Positions 11,411 to 58,395 of a stretch of DNA of 64,000 nt are shown in pieces. The stretch spans positions 19,123,501-19,187,500 of the forward strand of contig NC_090291.1 in assembly GCF_037392515.1 (NCBI RefSeq). Direction: 5' to 3'. Both the position numbers and the translations under genes were made by a program. Numbering within the stretch: position 1 is the stretch's first letter; every line of letters begins with the position of its first letter. The notes beneath the pieces were generated by a model, which saw only the letters and a list, made by a program, of their open reading frames with translations, was not told the origin of the DNA and ran no database searches. Origin of the DNA: Haliotis asinina (lineage: Eukaryota > Mollusca > Gastropoda > Lepetellida > Haliotidae).

Positions 11411-12903
11411 AAATAAACAGCTTATTGCTGTTGGATGGGAAGAAACGCGCAATGCATAAAACCTTTGGATGTTTTTTTTCAAATTTTAATAAAAGCTCGT
11501 GTCACAATTTTAGTTATTGATTAACGCTCACAGTGGAGCCGTCAACCCGACAACCTCATCGCTGGTGCTATTATATTACAGATAATCATTCAGCCGACGT
11601 TCTGTGAATCGTTTTCTACTTACATGATTGAATGGCTGATCGATATTGATCAGAGTCAAATAGCATGTTATTATCAATGTGTGTGATATGTATTTACATT
11701 TATAACAAAACGGCCTCAGGGTTATATTACATTCGTAACTTATGTCAAATCGATTTGAATTCCCCCTTAGACAAACAGACAGAAATATGACTAATGTCGA
11801 AAACCTGACGGTTGTATGATGTTTAACAATGTAGACTTGATTAAGGTATACGTGAAGTATTTGTGATTGTTTTATGTTTAGAAACTCACAAAGTGGGAAG
11901 AATTTCCTAGAATGATAAGTGGAATTTCACCCTTAATTCTTATTACTTAAGCATCTCGGTGATTCTGGGAGTTGATATGTTCCATATTTTCCTAAGACAT
12001 TCCCGGTGTATTTGCTATATATCGCCCACATTATAGTTATTTTACCGATCATTATAACAACTATTTCATTGGCATTGTTTTCGAGCAGGCAACGAGGAAT
12101 GTTACGTCATATGAACGCATTGTCGCAAATGATTCAAGATGATGCCATACACTGATTATGACGCCATACACTGTTCGTGACGTCTTAGCAATGTATGTGA
12201 CGTCTTTCCAAAGTAACTCAGCTTGCTCTATTTCAATTTTGGAAACCTCCCTTCATAAAGAAATTTTCCGAATTACGGCGACACATCGTACGTTTCATCA
12301 GCCCCCAACAGTGTGCATCCCCGCATCCCCCTCACCCCATCCCCCTCACCCCACCACCCCACCACCCCACCCTTTCTCCAAAAGCTGTATCAGTTGATGT
12401 AACTAGCCATTGCATGGACATTTGAATGTTAGACACGTGGTTCAAAGCATGAGGGTTAGATCTAATAAAATATTCATTAGAAATCCTTTAATTAATTTTG
12501 CATCCGCTCTACCGCATGTACCACTGGTGAAGCTCAAAGTTTTTGGAGCCACAGATACATTGACGTCACTACGTCATTTTCCTGACGTAATTAAAAAGAA
12601 GCGTAACGATGTGGTTTTCTGTTTATTAGCGAAGTCGTCAAATTGAGGAAAATAAACCCAAATCTACTTTCAAACACAGCCGGTGCACCCGCATATAGAA
12701 CGCAACGTCACAGATGAAACGTGACGCCATAGCATTGTTCTTCACGTCACGTTGCCATGACAAGTGATATTTTGCTCAAGGGCATCGTATGAAAAATATG
12801 AACTCCGATTTGTTCGCGCTCGTAGGTAACAACTGATATTATGGCTAAAATGGATAGAATTATCATTAAAACGCCCGCACGTTATCAGAAATGAGCGGGC
12901 CAC
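11411..12903. other. Non-coding DNA
   Basis: AT-rich with a short C-rich patch at about 12310-12370. No gene that I can support. Confidence 0.4.
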
Positions 12904-13052
12904 TATTATAAGGGTAACGCTATTTTTCAGGGCATTATCATTTGCAGGAGCCTTCGGTCTTTTCAACTGCCTTCCTTTGTCGGGCAGTTAATAAAAGACC
13001 TCGGGCTTCTGCAAATGATAATGCCCTGAAAAGTAGCATTACCCTTGTAATA
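12904..13052. repeat. Long near-perfect palindrome (snap-back MITE-like)
   Basis: The left arm 12904-12971 and the right arm 12982-13052 are inverted copies of about 70 bp separated by only about 10 bp. Both arms share CAGGGCATTATCATTTGCAG; differences are few. It would form a long hairpin if transcribed. It probably comes from a MITE or a foldback element. Confidence 0.8.
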
Positions 13053-13609
13053 TTTACACAGCATTTGCATGTGCAGCCTTCTGGAGAAGGCTGAAAAATC
13101 TCTTTATAAATCAATTTTGACAAAACACCCTCTGAGTGAGACTTTGGATGTATATGCAAATGAATCAAGCCTACTGCAAGTTCTTTCCCGGGGTACAATG
13201 GCGGCTGCGTTTAGACACGTTTTAAATTAACGTGGGTGAGATTCCAGAAACAAGTTTGTAATATTCACATAGATTTTGGCAGATCCAATCCTTTCAGTGT
13301 CATTCTCACAGAGCTGCTTGCAGTGCTGATCACCCGATCAAACACCACACGATTGTGTTAAGAAATAGGGACATTGGGGGTGATTTTACAAGTGCTTCGA
13401 AACAGTTTAACTTTTCGAATTCTCCTTATTCATGGCCTTAAATTGAACGTCAGCAAACCATTTTTTTTCGTGGTTAGACCAAACAATTTTAACATGTTCA
13501 AAATATGTCTACAGTTAGCTTGATCGCCAAAACCCTATAGTCACCGTAGTTGAAAGTGGTTGGCCCTATTAGGCCGTAATACCTAATGTATTGACCGTAC
13601 AGTCGACGG

Positions 13610-13876
13610 GATTTCATTTGAGACCGACGAATTGCTCACTATCACATGAAATAGACAGACAAACTCTGATGATTTCACTCCATAATTTTGGACACCCGAA
13701 AAAAAAACATTGTTTATTTGCAAATGATCATTATCTAGTTGTCACTTTTGACGATTTTACGAGGAGAACCAAAATTATGAGACAAATCATCAGAGTTGGT
13801 CTGCCTGTTTCAGGTGATTTCGCTTCTATTATTAGATTTTGTGTTAGTGAGCAATTCATCGGTCACAAATGAAATC
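13610..13876. repeat. MITE with long terminal inverted repeats
   Basis: The ends GATTTCATTTG (13610) and CAAATGAAATC (13866-13876) are inverted. Matching inner segments continue for about 80-90 bp per arm (GAATTGCTCAC against GTGAGCAATTC; AAACTCTGATGATTT against AAATCATCAGAGTT). No transposase. Family not identified. Confidence 0.7.
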
Positions 13877-14071
13877 AAACGGACTGACGTACACCGTGGT
13901 AACACGACACTACGATCAAACTACGCTGTACAACTTTATTATTATTAACCTCTACGGTTCAGTAGGACGCCGTTCTTGGACGTAAGATGTAACCGCTCCT
14001 TCAAGGTTTGTTTATTGCTTTCCACCGCACTCAGCAGTATGGGGACTGTCTGTAGAACATATCAAGTTTGG

Positions 14072-14345
14072 AGTGAGTGAGTGAGTGAGTTTAGTTTTAC
14101 GCCGCACTCAGCAATATTACAGCTATATGGCGGCGGTCTGTAAATAATCGAGTCTGGACCAGACAACCCAGTGATCAACAACATGAGCATCGATCTGCAC
14201 AATTGGGAACCGATGACACGCGTGAACCAAGTCAGCGAGCCTGACCACCCGATCCCGTTAGTCGCCTCTTACGACAAGCTGAGTCGCCTCTTATGGCAAG
14301 CATGGGTTGCTGAAGGCCTATTCTACCCCGGGACCTTCACGGGTC
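14072..14345 (+). repeat. Abalone-type dispersed repeat, near full length
   Basis: Starts with GAGTGAGTGAGTGAGTTTAG, then 'GCCGCACTCAGCAATATTAC', 'CTATATGGCGGCGGTCTGTA', 'ACATGAGCATCGATCTGC' and ends 'ACCCCGGGACCTTCACGGG'. Highly similar copies lie at 28437-28712 and 62949-63222 (reversed), and more decayed ones elsewhere in the window. Confidence 0.8.
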
Positions 14346-15261
14346 ATCAAGTTTGGACCAGACATTCTAGTTATAATATCAAGACCATCGATTTATTTTT
14401 CGGTTTTCACGGGGGAGCTAATTAGGGGAGTACAGCCGATACCAGCAAGATACAGTGCTGGGAAGCATAATTCATGCCGGGATTAAAGATAATATATATG
14501 TTCCTTGCGCCTTTCGTCAGGTGAATTGATACAAACAAGATATATCAATGAATACATATACTAATTTGTACAAGAAGCCAGTGTCGCATGTACATACATT
14601 AAATGAATAACAAGCATGCGATGAAAGAGCGAGATGTACAATGGGTATATTGTTATACAAGTGATTAGCAGATGTGCGTAGATATAAACTTTGCTAATTT
14701 CTTTAGAGTTGACAGTTCCAAAAGTGTATCTATCGGCAAATTTAAATTTCGGACTCTTTTCAAGAAAGAAAACGTGGCTTTGGCTGCACTATTAACGTGT
14801 TCTCAACAGCAGTTATCATCCCTCCATTTATATGAAAATGGATTCCAAAGTATTTGCACCCAACGCACATTTCAATCATTTGGTGCTCAAAGTTAAAAAG
14901 CAAGTTTGGAGTTGCATGCTGGGCCCACTCCAAATAACTTTATATAATTGGTTTTATTTACCTTGAGCTCCCATTGTTTACAGTAATTATATTTTGCCAA
15001 AATTAAAGAGCATCCACGTTAATCCTGTTTTCTTTGTAATTTGTCAGAGTGAGGAGCGGAGTGTTCATTCAGCCATAACATTTGCGCTGGAAGTACCGCG
15101 AGGGCCACGCTCATTGAACCGAGACCAAGAAGCGTCACGATTTTAGTCCTCGAAATATATTTTTGTTGTATATCTAAACAGCAGAAATTTTGCCAGCCAG
15201 TTCATTTGAACCATTTACTTTTAATAAATCTTCTGTTTGGTATTACTAATAGACTAATATG

Positions 15262-15380
15262 GCCGGGTGATGCTGCCTTGGTTGACAAATCCTATCATAT
15301 CTCATTCACTGGATTGTCTGGTCCAGCTGTATCATTTACTGACCGCAGTAATAAAGGTGGAATATTGCTGAGTGTGGTTT
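15262..15380 (-). repeat. Abalone-type dispersed repeat, partial and reversed
   Basis: Contains 'TCACTGGATTGTCTGGTCCA' and 'AATATTGCTGAGTGTGG', the reverse of the 5' half of the element at 14072-14345. Confidence 0.6.
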
Positions 15381-15444
15381 AGAAACAAAAACAAACAGAT
15401 ATACATTTAATATGAGTTCCATGTAGGATGTGAGATCAGTATTA

Positions 15445-15672
15445 GAGTGAGTGAGTTTAGTTTTACGCACTAGGCACTATTCCAGCTATATGACGGTGAT
15501 CTGTAAATATCGAGTCTCGAGCAGACAATCCAGTGTTCAACAACATGATGATCGATCTACGCAATTGGGATACGATGTCCACCAAGTCAGCAAAAAAGAT
15601 CACCCGATCCCGTTAGCCGCCTCTAAAACGATAAGGATGCGTTGTAACCGGGATCTTCACGGGCCATCAGTG
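15445..15672 (+). repeat. Abalone-type dispersed repeat, decayed copy
   Basis: GAGTGAGTGAGTTTAGTTTT start, 'CTATATGACGGTGATCTGTA', 'CGATCTACGCAATTGGGA', end 'GGGATCTTCACGGGCCATCA'. It has internal gaps compared with the copy at 14072-14345. Confidence 0.7.
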
Positions 15673-15769
15673 TTAGAAGTTCTATCAGTATTGGGTACTG
15701 CATGAGTGTTTTTTTATTTTTTTTATTTTATTTTATTTTTTGTGTGTGTCCATGCCACAATAAAATACA

Positions 15770-15771
<2 letters not shown>

Positions 15772-15841
<70 letters not shown>

Positions 15842-15853
15842 ACACACACACAT
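15772..15853. repeat. (CA)n microsatellite
   Basis: Starts with CGCGCGCGCA and continues as a CA run with one interruption (ACATACAC). Confidence 0.95.
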
Positions 15854-17615
15854 ATCGACTTCACACGCATGAATGAAGGCGCCTATATCTGCTTGTAAAT
15901 AAGATCATTCAGTACTCACCCTCGATATGCACAATACATGTCTGTCAAACGCCTCTCAAAGGTTAATCACCTACTACTGTTGTACGTGCGCCAGCATGTG
16001 CCCATACATTTCCCATGCTCGCCATGGTCCCTTAACAGAGACTGGGACAATAAAGTCCTAATATTTAGTCGACTTCCACATCCATATACTTTTTGTCTCG
16101 CCATAGCAGGTTTCACTTGATATTTATGACCATATGGCTATACCAGCAGCTGAGTGGGTATACTCAGTGTTAGCCCAACCCTGTTAGAGTCACTCCAGAT
16201 GTCATTGTAATGCAAGATATCCACTCCACAATGCATTCACTCGTCATGTCGCCATGGCCACCAGGGGTATTCACTTACGTTGGCGTCATGTTTTATGGAC
16301 GAATGTCAGATTTATACTGACAAGTGGTAAGAATGGAAAGTCTATCTTGAAATTTAATCTGCACATTAAACCTTATTGATTTAATAAAAGAGATTTGTTT
16401 ATGAAAGGAAAAGAGCTGGCTGCGCAATACGTTTTGTTCAGAAACGTTTCTTATCAATGCTTGGCAGACAAGACGGAGCAGTCACACTTTGTTTAATAGC
16501 AGCCTAACGACGATCGAATGATGTCGATTTGTGGCCCCTCTGAGTATATTGATTATACTGATTGTTTGAACGGTGCTCACATTATCGATCATTGGGTTTC
16601 CTGGTCCTGGAACAGAGATGATTGCTGTCTAACTGTATATATTTGTTACATACGTTCTTACGTTGATCTTCATATTTGTTGTACGTGATATTTATAAAGG
16701 TGTATCGACGGAGTAAGAAACTGGCTCAAAATCGGTTTTAGCAATATTCCCGATACACGGAGGCAGGCACACTACTAAGGGGTTTCATTTATTCATCTTT
16801 CGGGGTCGAACCCTGATTTTGGAGTGATGGACAAAAGTTTCATGCTACCGCCCCTCGATGCAAGTGTTTTGAGAAAACAAAACACTAAACGTGTGGATTT
16901 AATCAGTAAAGATATAATTTAATTCACTTTCTACAAAACAACATGTTTTTGTGGGGAACTTTTCTTAGTATCTAAAACATGGAACCCATCCATTGTGTAT
17001 TACATGCATCAGTGGTAACAAAACACTTAGGTCATACTGTATGCATTTGACATGTATTTCACTTTCCCTCGACAGGCACAATTGTCTTTGCTGAAAAACC
17101 CAAAGCAAAGAAAAAGTGTATTAGGTTGCATAACAGTATAATTATTGCAAGGTTGAGGTTCGATGCTGACAGTATCTGGTTGTCTGTTCCATCCACCTCT
17201 TCGGGAAACCACTCTGCTCCATAATGTCATCCAGTTTCAAGGGAAACGTGTGAATCTAAGGCAATGTTTCTCACAGACATTGCTTATTGTTTGTATACAT
17301 AACTGTTTATAAAACATAAATACAAAAAAAGAAAGAAAAAAATAAATAAAAAAATAAATAAATAAATAAATTAGTTGTGAGGAAATCAGTCACACTGACA
17401 ACTATGGACGGATGCGTTTGGACTATTCGTATACTGATTTGACAGGTTCTGCGAGACACTACGATTAGGTTACAATTGTCGTAAACAATTTTCGAGCTGA
17501 CTTCCGGTAGTCGTCTCCCTACGCTCAAGTTCTCAAACGAGGTTGAGGGGTCTCTTATGTCTCTGAGAAGTTGTCGTTGTGGTCACGGCATGTACTACCA
17601 CAAGGTCAAGGTCGA
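15854..17615. other. Non-coding DNA between GPX gene and repeats
   Basis: No supported exon. It contains a reversed SINE copy at about 16735-16860 ('TTTTAGCAATATTCCC', 'GGGGTCGAACCCTGATTTT') and an AAAT-rich tract at 17326-17372. Confidence 0.4.
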
Positions 17616-18071
17616 TCAATGCAAACCGTGTTGTTCTTTGACCGTCCGTGGTATTTTTCTCTGGAAAGTTTCAATATCCTTTTTCAGTAGCTCTATATCA
17701 GCCTTGTGGGTATACCGCCTGACCGGCTGGCCGTCATGGTTGATCAAAAACTTTTCGTAGTTCCAACCAATGTCCTGACGTTTCACAGGCGTCCATGGCA
17801 CGGGTTTCTCACGTGGTATGATGACGTCATCATTATTGTCAGGTCGAGGCAATTTCATCCTCAGATACTCAAACACAGGTGCAGCCTTTATTCCATTAAC
17901 GTCGCACTTGGCAAAGAGTTTAAAACGAGGCTCAAACCTTCCTCCGGGACGGACATAATGCATGATGGGTAATATTTCATCATTTTCGTAAGGTTCACCG
18001 TCGAACTGGTTACATGGGAACGCGAAGATGTTGAGGCCTTTGGAGGAGTATGTTGACAGCAGTTCATTCAA
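17616..18071 (-). CDS. Glutathione peroxidase family protein, exon 2 (C-terminal)
   Basis: Codes 151 residues with clear GPX landmarks: GLNIFAFPCNQF, YENDEILPIMHYVRPGG, DVNGIKAAPVFEYL, and the C-terminal PWTPVKRQDIGWNYEKFL. The length and the YVRPGG loop favour the secreted GPX3-like branch. The acceptor is TATCCACAG at 18072-18074; translation ends at TGA 17616-17618. In human GPX3 the segment after CNQF is GKQEP with the catalytic Gln; here CNQFDGEP is one residue shorter and lacks that Gln. The Trp-Asn pair of the catalytic tetrad is kept (GWNYEKF). See the exon 1 entry for the missing catalytic Sec/Cys. Total predicted protein: 211 residues, normal for the family. Confidence 0.88.
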   Translation of the reverse strand: MNELLSTYSSKGLNIFAFPCNQFDGEPYENDEILPIMHYVRPGGRFEPRFKLFAKCDVNGIKAAPVFEYLRMKLPRPDNNDDVIIPREKPVPWTPVKRQDIGWNYEKFLINHDGQPVRRYTHKADIELLKKDIETFQRKIPRTVKEQHGLH

Positions 18072-18589
18072 CTGTGGATATGAAACACAGACAGTGAATC
18101 TTTCAAGGGTAAATACTTTAAGAATACGATTAGATTGTTTTGTCATGGTTTTGAAGCTTTGGGGTCAGGGTTAAAGGACAGTTTAGAGATTCAGTCTACA
18201 GGGGTGTTACTGTTCAGGGATCGTCAGTAATACCTATATATAAAGACCAACAATTTGATATTTCGAGTGGGAGGTGTGGGTCAGGCTGAGAGGAAAGCTG
18301 GGATTGCGGTTTATGAAAAAGTAATGCTTACATACGTACACACGGAAACACGTAAATTGTCTTCACATTTTGCACCCACCTCCCAAGAGTCGAATAGAGC
18401 CGTGCGGGCGGCTACAGTTTGTGACCTCAGATGACTGATAATCCCCAGGACGTGGCCCTTTATTCATGTCAAATGAGATGGGCCGCACTGATATTAGTCT
18501 TCTTTTAACAGTATCCCAAACTCAACAATCAGAGAGACCAGTCGTCTCAATCATTCAACATATGTTAATTTTCCAAGGTTGTTTGGTGC

Positions 18590-18721
18590 TGTGAGATAGC
18601 CTAGAAATTTAGGCTTTCGCTCGTTTTCCGCGAAGACGAACACCGAAGACCCACGTTGGATTCCCAACATGGATGCAACCCGGATTCGGTTCTCACAGGG
18701 GTGCCCCCCCTCTCCCTCCCC

Positions 18722-18752
<31 letters not shown>

Positions 18753-18825
18753 ACACACACACGAGATATTGCTGGAATAATGGTAAAAGTGGCGTAAAAC
18801 CACACTCACTCAATCACTCACTCAT
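18590..18825 (+). repeat. SINE split by a C-run/(CA)n tract, inside the GPX intron
   Basis: tRNA-like head 'GATAGCCTAGAAATTTAGGC' and 'CACCGAAGACCCACG', then a poly-C run and a CA repeat at about 18716-18762, then the body 'GATATTGCTGGAATAATGGT' and a CACTCA tail. Confidence 0.6.
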
Positions 18826-18940
18826 AAAGCGGTTTCAAACGTCAATCACTCAATCAGACGTTGACCCTATATTACGACCCCTGCATGCGTTCGGCTGAAC
18901 CATGTCACGTACAACGGGCCCCGACGTACCACTCACTCAC

Positions 18941-19120
18941 CTGTTTAAGCTCGTTCCTTGTGTTAAAGTCGGCCGTCGCGATGTTGACAACCAGCGTCAG
19001 TCGTCCCTCAAATCCTTTAAACTGGTCCACTCGCCCGTCGATGAGAGGCGCCGACAGCTCGTAGAAGGATGATATAGATGAGACAGGACCCAGCTTGACA
19101 GCAGGATGGCAACTCATCAT
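18941..19120 (-). CDS. Glutathione peroxidase family protein, exon 1 of the visible pair (N-terminal)
   Basis: Codes 60 residues from ATG 19120. SFYELSAPLIDG matches the GPX start (TIYEYGALTIDG in GPX3), followed by LTLVVNIATADFNTRNELKQ. Family members read NVASYUG or NVASxCG here; this gene reads NIATADF, with Asp (GAC) where Sec or Cys should be. No Cys is nearby, and the codon is not TGA. It ends CAG|GTGAGT, phase 0, joining 18071 in frame. An in-frame stop lies shortly upstream of the ATG. The N-terminus shows no signal peptide, so an extra upstream exon is possible, because GPX3-type enzymes are usually secreted. Likely product: a catalytically degenerate GPX homologue. Confidence 0.85.
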
Positions 19121-19892
19121 GCGACGAGACAGGACTCTACTCCCTCATTCACGTAGAGGGGACACCCGCAATGGGGAACTTCTCAAGGAGGTACAAAATC
19201 CACACCAATCAAACAAAAATCCCAAGGTATAAAAACTAATTACGAGTTGATATCCTCTTCTCTTTTAGCAACCCTTCTCTACAACCGGACCCAGCGTCTC
19301 TCAAGTGATATCTGTCTTAACGTGAGATTTAGTCAACACCGCGTTGGGTAGTTACTCGTCAAGTAGACCCCCTGAACGATTAATCATTGCCACACAGTGA
19401 GGCGATTTGCTACTGGTGAGATTGTACGTGTAAAGTTTTTGTGTCTCAATGGACAACGCGTTGCTTTGTAGGTGAAAGTATTTATCTATTGTGTGCGTCA
19501 GTCCTCTGTCACTTAGCTCGGCGGCTTTTGATTGCTATTCAGTAACGACATTCTGTAAATGTCAGCTCCAGGCTTTATCCTGGGATCTCTACGGGGCCGG
19601 AATCTATGTCTTGTATCATCACAACTCGAGTTCTAGACAACATTTGTAGGTTTATGTAGAGGTATTGTGTTATCGCTCATAAATAAACAATAGCGGGTAT
19701 TATGCATACGTCACCACTAAACCCCGAAGCGTAATTGCTGTTGTTCGATCTTTAAGCAGTGAAAGAAAGAAATGCAGTGAAATGTAGAATTGGTCAGATT
19801 TGTGGTTGAAGGAATCATGGCAGCAGGTCAGTAGGTCATCAGGTCACTCGGTTACTGTAACAGTACATGCATTTTGCTATGTATACTGAACG

Positions 19893-20020
19893 GCAACGGA
19901 AAACGCATCTCTGACTTTTTGTCAAGTTTTTAAATAGACATAAAAATCAAAGCTTACTCTATGAGATTTCATTTTTTTAACTTGCGTTTCTTTTGCTGTT
20001 TAGTATATTTTATGTAAAAA
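19893..20020. repeat. Small MITE-like repeat, copy 1
   Basis: Shares 'CTTTTTGTCAAG', 'AAATAGACATAAA', 'TGAGATTTC' and 'TGCGTTTCTTTTG' with 49936-50062. The ends AAACGCA and TGCGTTT are inverted. Confidence 0.5.
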
Positions 20021-20379
20021 TTCCAGAACATTAGCTATGTAACATATGTCATATTTGGGATTGCACTTTTTTAACTTTCTTAGTAAAGTACAAATCGTAG
20101 TGCTTTTTTGGTTTCGTCCAATCCGGGATTCGAACCCGCACCCTCAGAGTCAGGCACCTAATCGCCAGCACACAAACTAAGCCGTCTAGCCCGCCCAGTC
20201 ACCGCGAACAACAGCTTCGTCATCAATCAATAACTACTTCTCCGAGAGCCCTTTTAGAAGTTGAAAACATAAAGGAAAACCAAGTTCTATGGTCAGTCAG
20301 CTTCTTGTTGCATTCGTTGCAAAAAAGACTTCTGACAGAACTTGGATTTTCTTAGTCATTAAGTAGACATTCATGTGGG

Positions 20380-20530
20380 TGAGTATAGTTTTACGCCGCT
20401 CTTAACACTATCCTAGCAACAACAGGAGACTTTAGAAATGAGCTTCACATGTCAAACCCATGCGAGGAAACAAACCGAACCCTTTGACGTTGTTAGTAAA
20501 CACTGTAACCACTGAACTACCATAAAGCCA
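20380..20530 (-). repeat. SINE, reversed
   Basis: 'GTGAGTATAGTTTTACGCCG' start, then 'CTATCCTAGCAACAAC' and the reversed head 'TGTAACCACTGAACTACC'. Confidence 0.55.
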
Positions 20531-21099
20531 CCTATTGGCACAAAAAATCAGCCAACTATAAAACTCAACAAATACTTTCATTCGGTGTGTATCCTCTATT
20601 GGGGTACTTATTGTTTTTACATAACTGGATGTGTATTTTCCAGTATTAAAGGTGTGACCCGAAACAATACTAACATCAGCTACGAGGTACGTGTTGAACT
20701 GTAACAAAAGATTATTAAATCATTTAGAAATAGACAGGAACTCTCGCTCGCGGTTTCTTTTGCGAAATAGACATTTTCAGTGAAACCAAAAGACCTATTA
20801 CTTAAAATTATTTGACCACATCGTACTTTAAAAGCGAAAATGAGTAGCTTAGCAGGGGTGGATATAGCCTGTTGAGAAGGGGGTAGAGGGTTGGAGCACA
20901 CTTCATTTTCACGAGAGTTTCAGTAGTCTCTTAATAAACTATCAGGACAAAAAGGAAGTCAACTACACAGCAGGTAGTTTTGCGTAGGATCAAATTCAAA
21001 ATTAATACAGTTACATGGGGATTTATCTCGCTGTTGAATATGTTGATTATATGACAGTTCCAGATATATTGTGCACCACATACACGAGCTTTGATGGTA

Positions 21100-21260
21100 A
21101 GTGAGTGAGTTTGATGCCATGCAGCATTTAGAAATACTCCATCAGTATCACGGCGGGGGACACCAGAAATGGGTTCACACATTGTACACGGTCGGAATCG
21201 AGCACGGATCTTCGGCGTCACGAGCGAACGCCTTTACCACTAGGCTTCTAACCGCCCGTA
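21100..21260 (-). repeat. SINE, reversed, well preserved head
   Basis: 'GTGAGTGAGTTTGATGCC', 'GGGGGACACCAGAAATGGG', then the reversed B box (GGAATCGAGCACGG) and A box (CTTTACCACTAGGCTTC). Confidence 0.7.
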
Positions 21261-22077
21261 GACAGTTTGTGTAAGTTTCTGGTTTCTTGAGGTTTGTGTG
21301 TGCAAATGATGACAACTTTTACATACGGATATAATAATAAACTGAAGCATTTGTACTTGTTTATCGTTACTGATACTCCGAAATACCCTGACCTTCTTGG
21401 TGGTACATTATCTTTATTTCAGTCCATTCTTTGTTCACTACTTCATGTAAAATAGCAGGATGCATGCACTGACATGTTTTGTTGAAATGAGGAAAAGACA
21501 AGACTTGATTGCATATTTTATTTTTATAGGTTTTGTTCTCACTTTGACAAGTTGGCGCAACATGCCAATGATGTAACAAAATACAAAGCAACGACATGAT
21601 GTTTTATTGAATTGGGCCCTTAAATGTATGCAAACTGACTCACTTTATTAGTGTATGTAGATTAACCGCAGAAATAACCCAAATTTCTTCCAGAAGCTGA
21701 TTGAGTTTGAAAGTTTTGTTTGTTGTTCAAAGTCTTACTCGGTAATATCCCATTTATATGACGGCGGTTTGTAGAAAATCGAGTCAATCCAGTGATCAAA
21801 ATCATGAGCACTGACGTATCCGCTTAAAACTCGATTATTTACGGACCAAACAGCTGAAATATTGCCTATGTTTTACAATTTCACCACCATCATGAATAAT
21901 TTTATTCTGTTTAAAGGGCCTATCAATTTAACACCATGTGAATTAGTAGCATTGTCACTAGTATAATTCTCAATGTCCATGGACAAATCAACTTGTGTGG
22001 CATGACAGCGCAATGCTTCAGTAAGTTTCTAAGATCAGCGATTGGCAGAAATCAAAGGAGCAGTCATCTTCATAGTG

Positions 22078-22083
22078 TTTATT
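22078..22083 (-). terminator. Candidate poly(A) signal AATAAA of the giant mucin gene
   Basis: AATAAA on the minus strand (TTTATT on plus), about 155 nt beyond the homologous stop at 22238 and about 230 nt beyond the in-frame stop at 22311. It is the first canonical signal I see downstream. Confidence 0.4.
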
Positions 22084-22310
22084 GTTAAACTGACTGCATG
22101 TATATAATGTTGCTTAGATTTCCACTGTGGCGTATGGTAGCACGATAGACCTACACGTAAAGAGACGATTCTCTTTCCTACGAACGCGTATTGTCAACTG
22201 AAACTACATTGCGCATGTCAGTACACACCGGAAGTTCCTATTGTCCGTACTTTGGCAGATACTGGTTGTAGGAAGAGTCAGTAAGCAGACTGACGTATTC
22301 AATACTGTAG

Positions 22311-57397
<35,087 letters not shown>

Positions 57398-57443
57398 CTT
57401 TAGCGAATACACCAAAGTGCGATTACGTGAAAGAAGGGAGGTG

Positions 57444-57450
57444 TTTTATA
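57444..57450 (-). promoter_or_regulatory. TATA box of the giant mucin gene
   Basis: TATAAAA on the minus strand, in context CTATAAAACACC, 47-53 nt upstream of the ATG of the signal-peptide exon. The spacing fits a TATA-driven start near 57417. Confidence 0.65.
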
Positions 57451-58327
57451 GTCACTTTCGGGATTAAACCAGCTGGGGTTATTGAATTTCACTGAATTTC
57501 AACCAAACATAAACATCTCGCAATTCTTAATTTTTTTTATTGTTTTGGATGTTCTGCTGAATCAACATGAGTCAACATGCATATGTAGGTTGGTGTCGAT
57601 AACTACTGCGTGCTTGATCAATATTCATGCATCACACCTATCGCAGACCATGTTCAAGAATATTCAACTACTTTCTAGAAACTAATGTTGTAAAATTGAT
57701 CTATAACATGTTTATGTTTCTTACTTCTTATGATGGTGAAAGTCAGTTAGCTGGACAATCAGTGTGTCTGAAACAATACATAATTGTTTGGTCACTATTA
57801 CTTGAGATATTTCTCCTGGTCTCCCTCACGGTAAGTTAAAAACGTATTAATCGTGATAATTGTAAGATATTGTTTTAAAATGAAGAGTGATAATAGTGTC
57901 TGTCTGGTAAAGTTACCTTGTTGAATAACCTATGTTTAGTTTGCCTTTTTTGAAAAGAGAAACCTTTGTGTGAGATTGAGAAAATCCTTAGGTAATATAC
58001 CAGTAACTGATCGGGTAAATGTTCTTGTTTAAGACTGTCAAATATTAACAACAATCGATCGAATTGTAGATATGCAACTATTTCAGCTTTTTGCAAGAAA
58101 CAGCAAAATAATGACAGGAAGCTATGAGAAAGGAAATTCTCCTATCCCTGGATTTGGCAGATTCACAGGATTCACAGTTATATATTATATGTTTTGGGGT
58201 ACCGAATTGCACGATAAACCAGTTTATCCCTCCGATAGTCACATCTCCTTATTCACTGTACTTTAAAATAGTATTGATACAATCAAATGGTTTGATTTTT
58301 TATTGTAACAAAATGATATACCATGTC

Positions 58328-58395
58328 ATATTTGGGATTACACTCTCCACCAGAATTTGTCCTTTACTATGACAGTGTAATCCCAAATAGAACAC
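58328..58395. repeat. Short hairpin with ends TTTGGGATTACACT
   Basis: TTTGGGATTACACT at 58330 and AGTGTAATCCCAAA at about 58375 are perfect inverses around about 30 bp. The same tip sequence appears at about 951 (TTGGGATTACACTTCC) and about 20053 (TTTGGGATTGCACTTT), which suggests a dispersed element. Confidence 0.6.

Larger units (their letters stand above)
19121..22237. other. Intergenic DNA with scattered repeats
   Basis: Lies between the GPX start and the end of the giant mucin gene. It contains a small MITE-like repeat at 19893-20020 and reversed SINEs at 20380-20530 and 21100-21260. A short fragment of the abalone-type repeat is at 21735-21815. No supported exon. Confidence 0.4.

Noticed and set aside
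14171-14425. Open frame in the abalone-type repeat, also seen reversed at 28379-28618
   Set aside because: The same peptide arises in every copy because the DNA repeat is conserved; the frame carries no domain and is broken in other copies.
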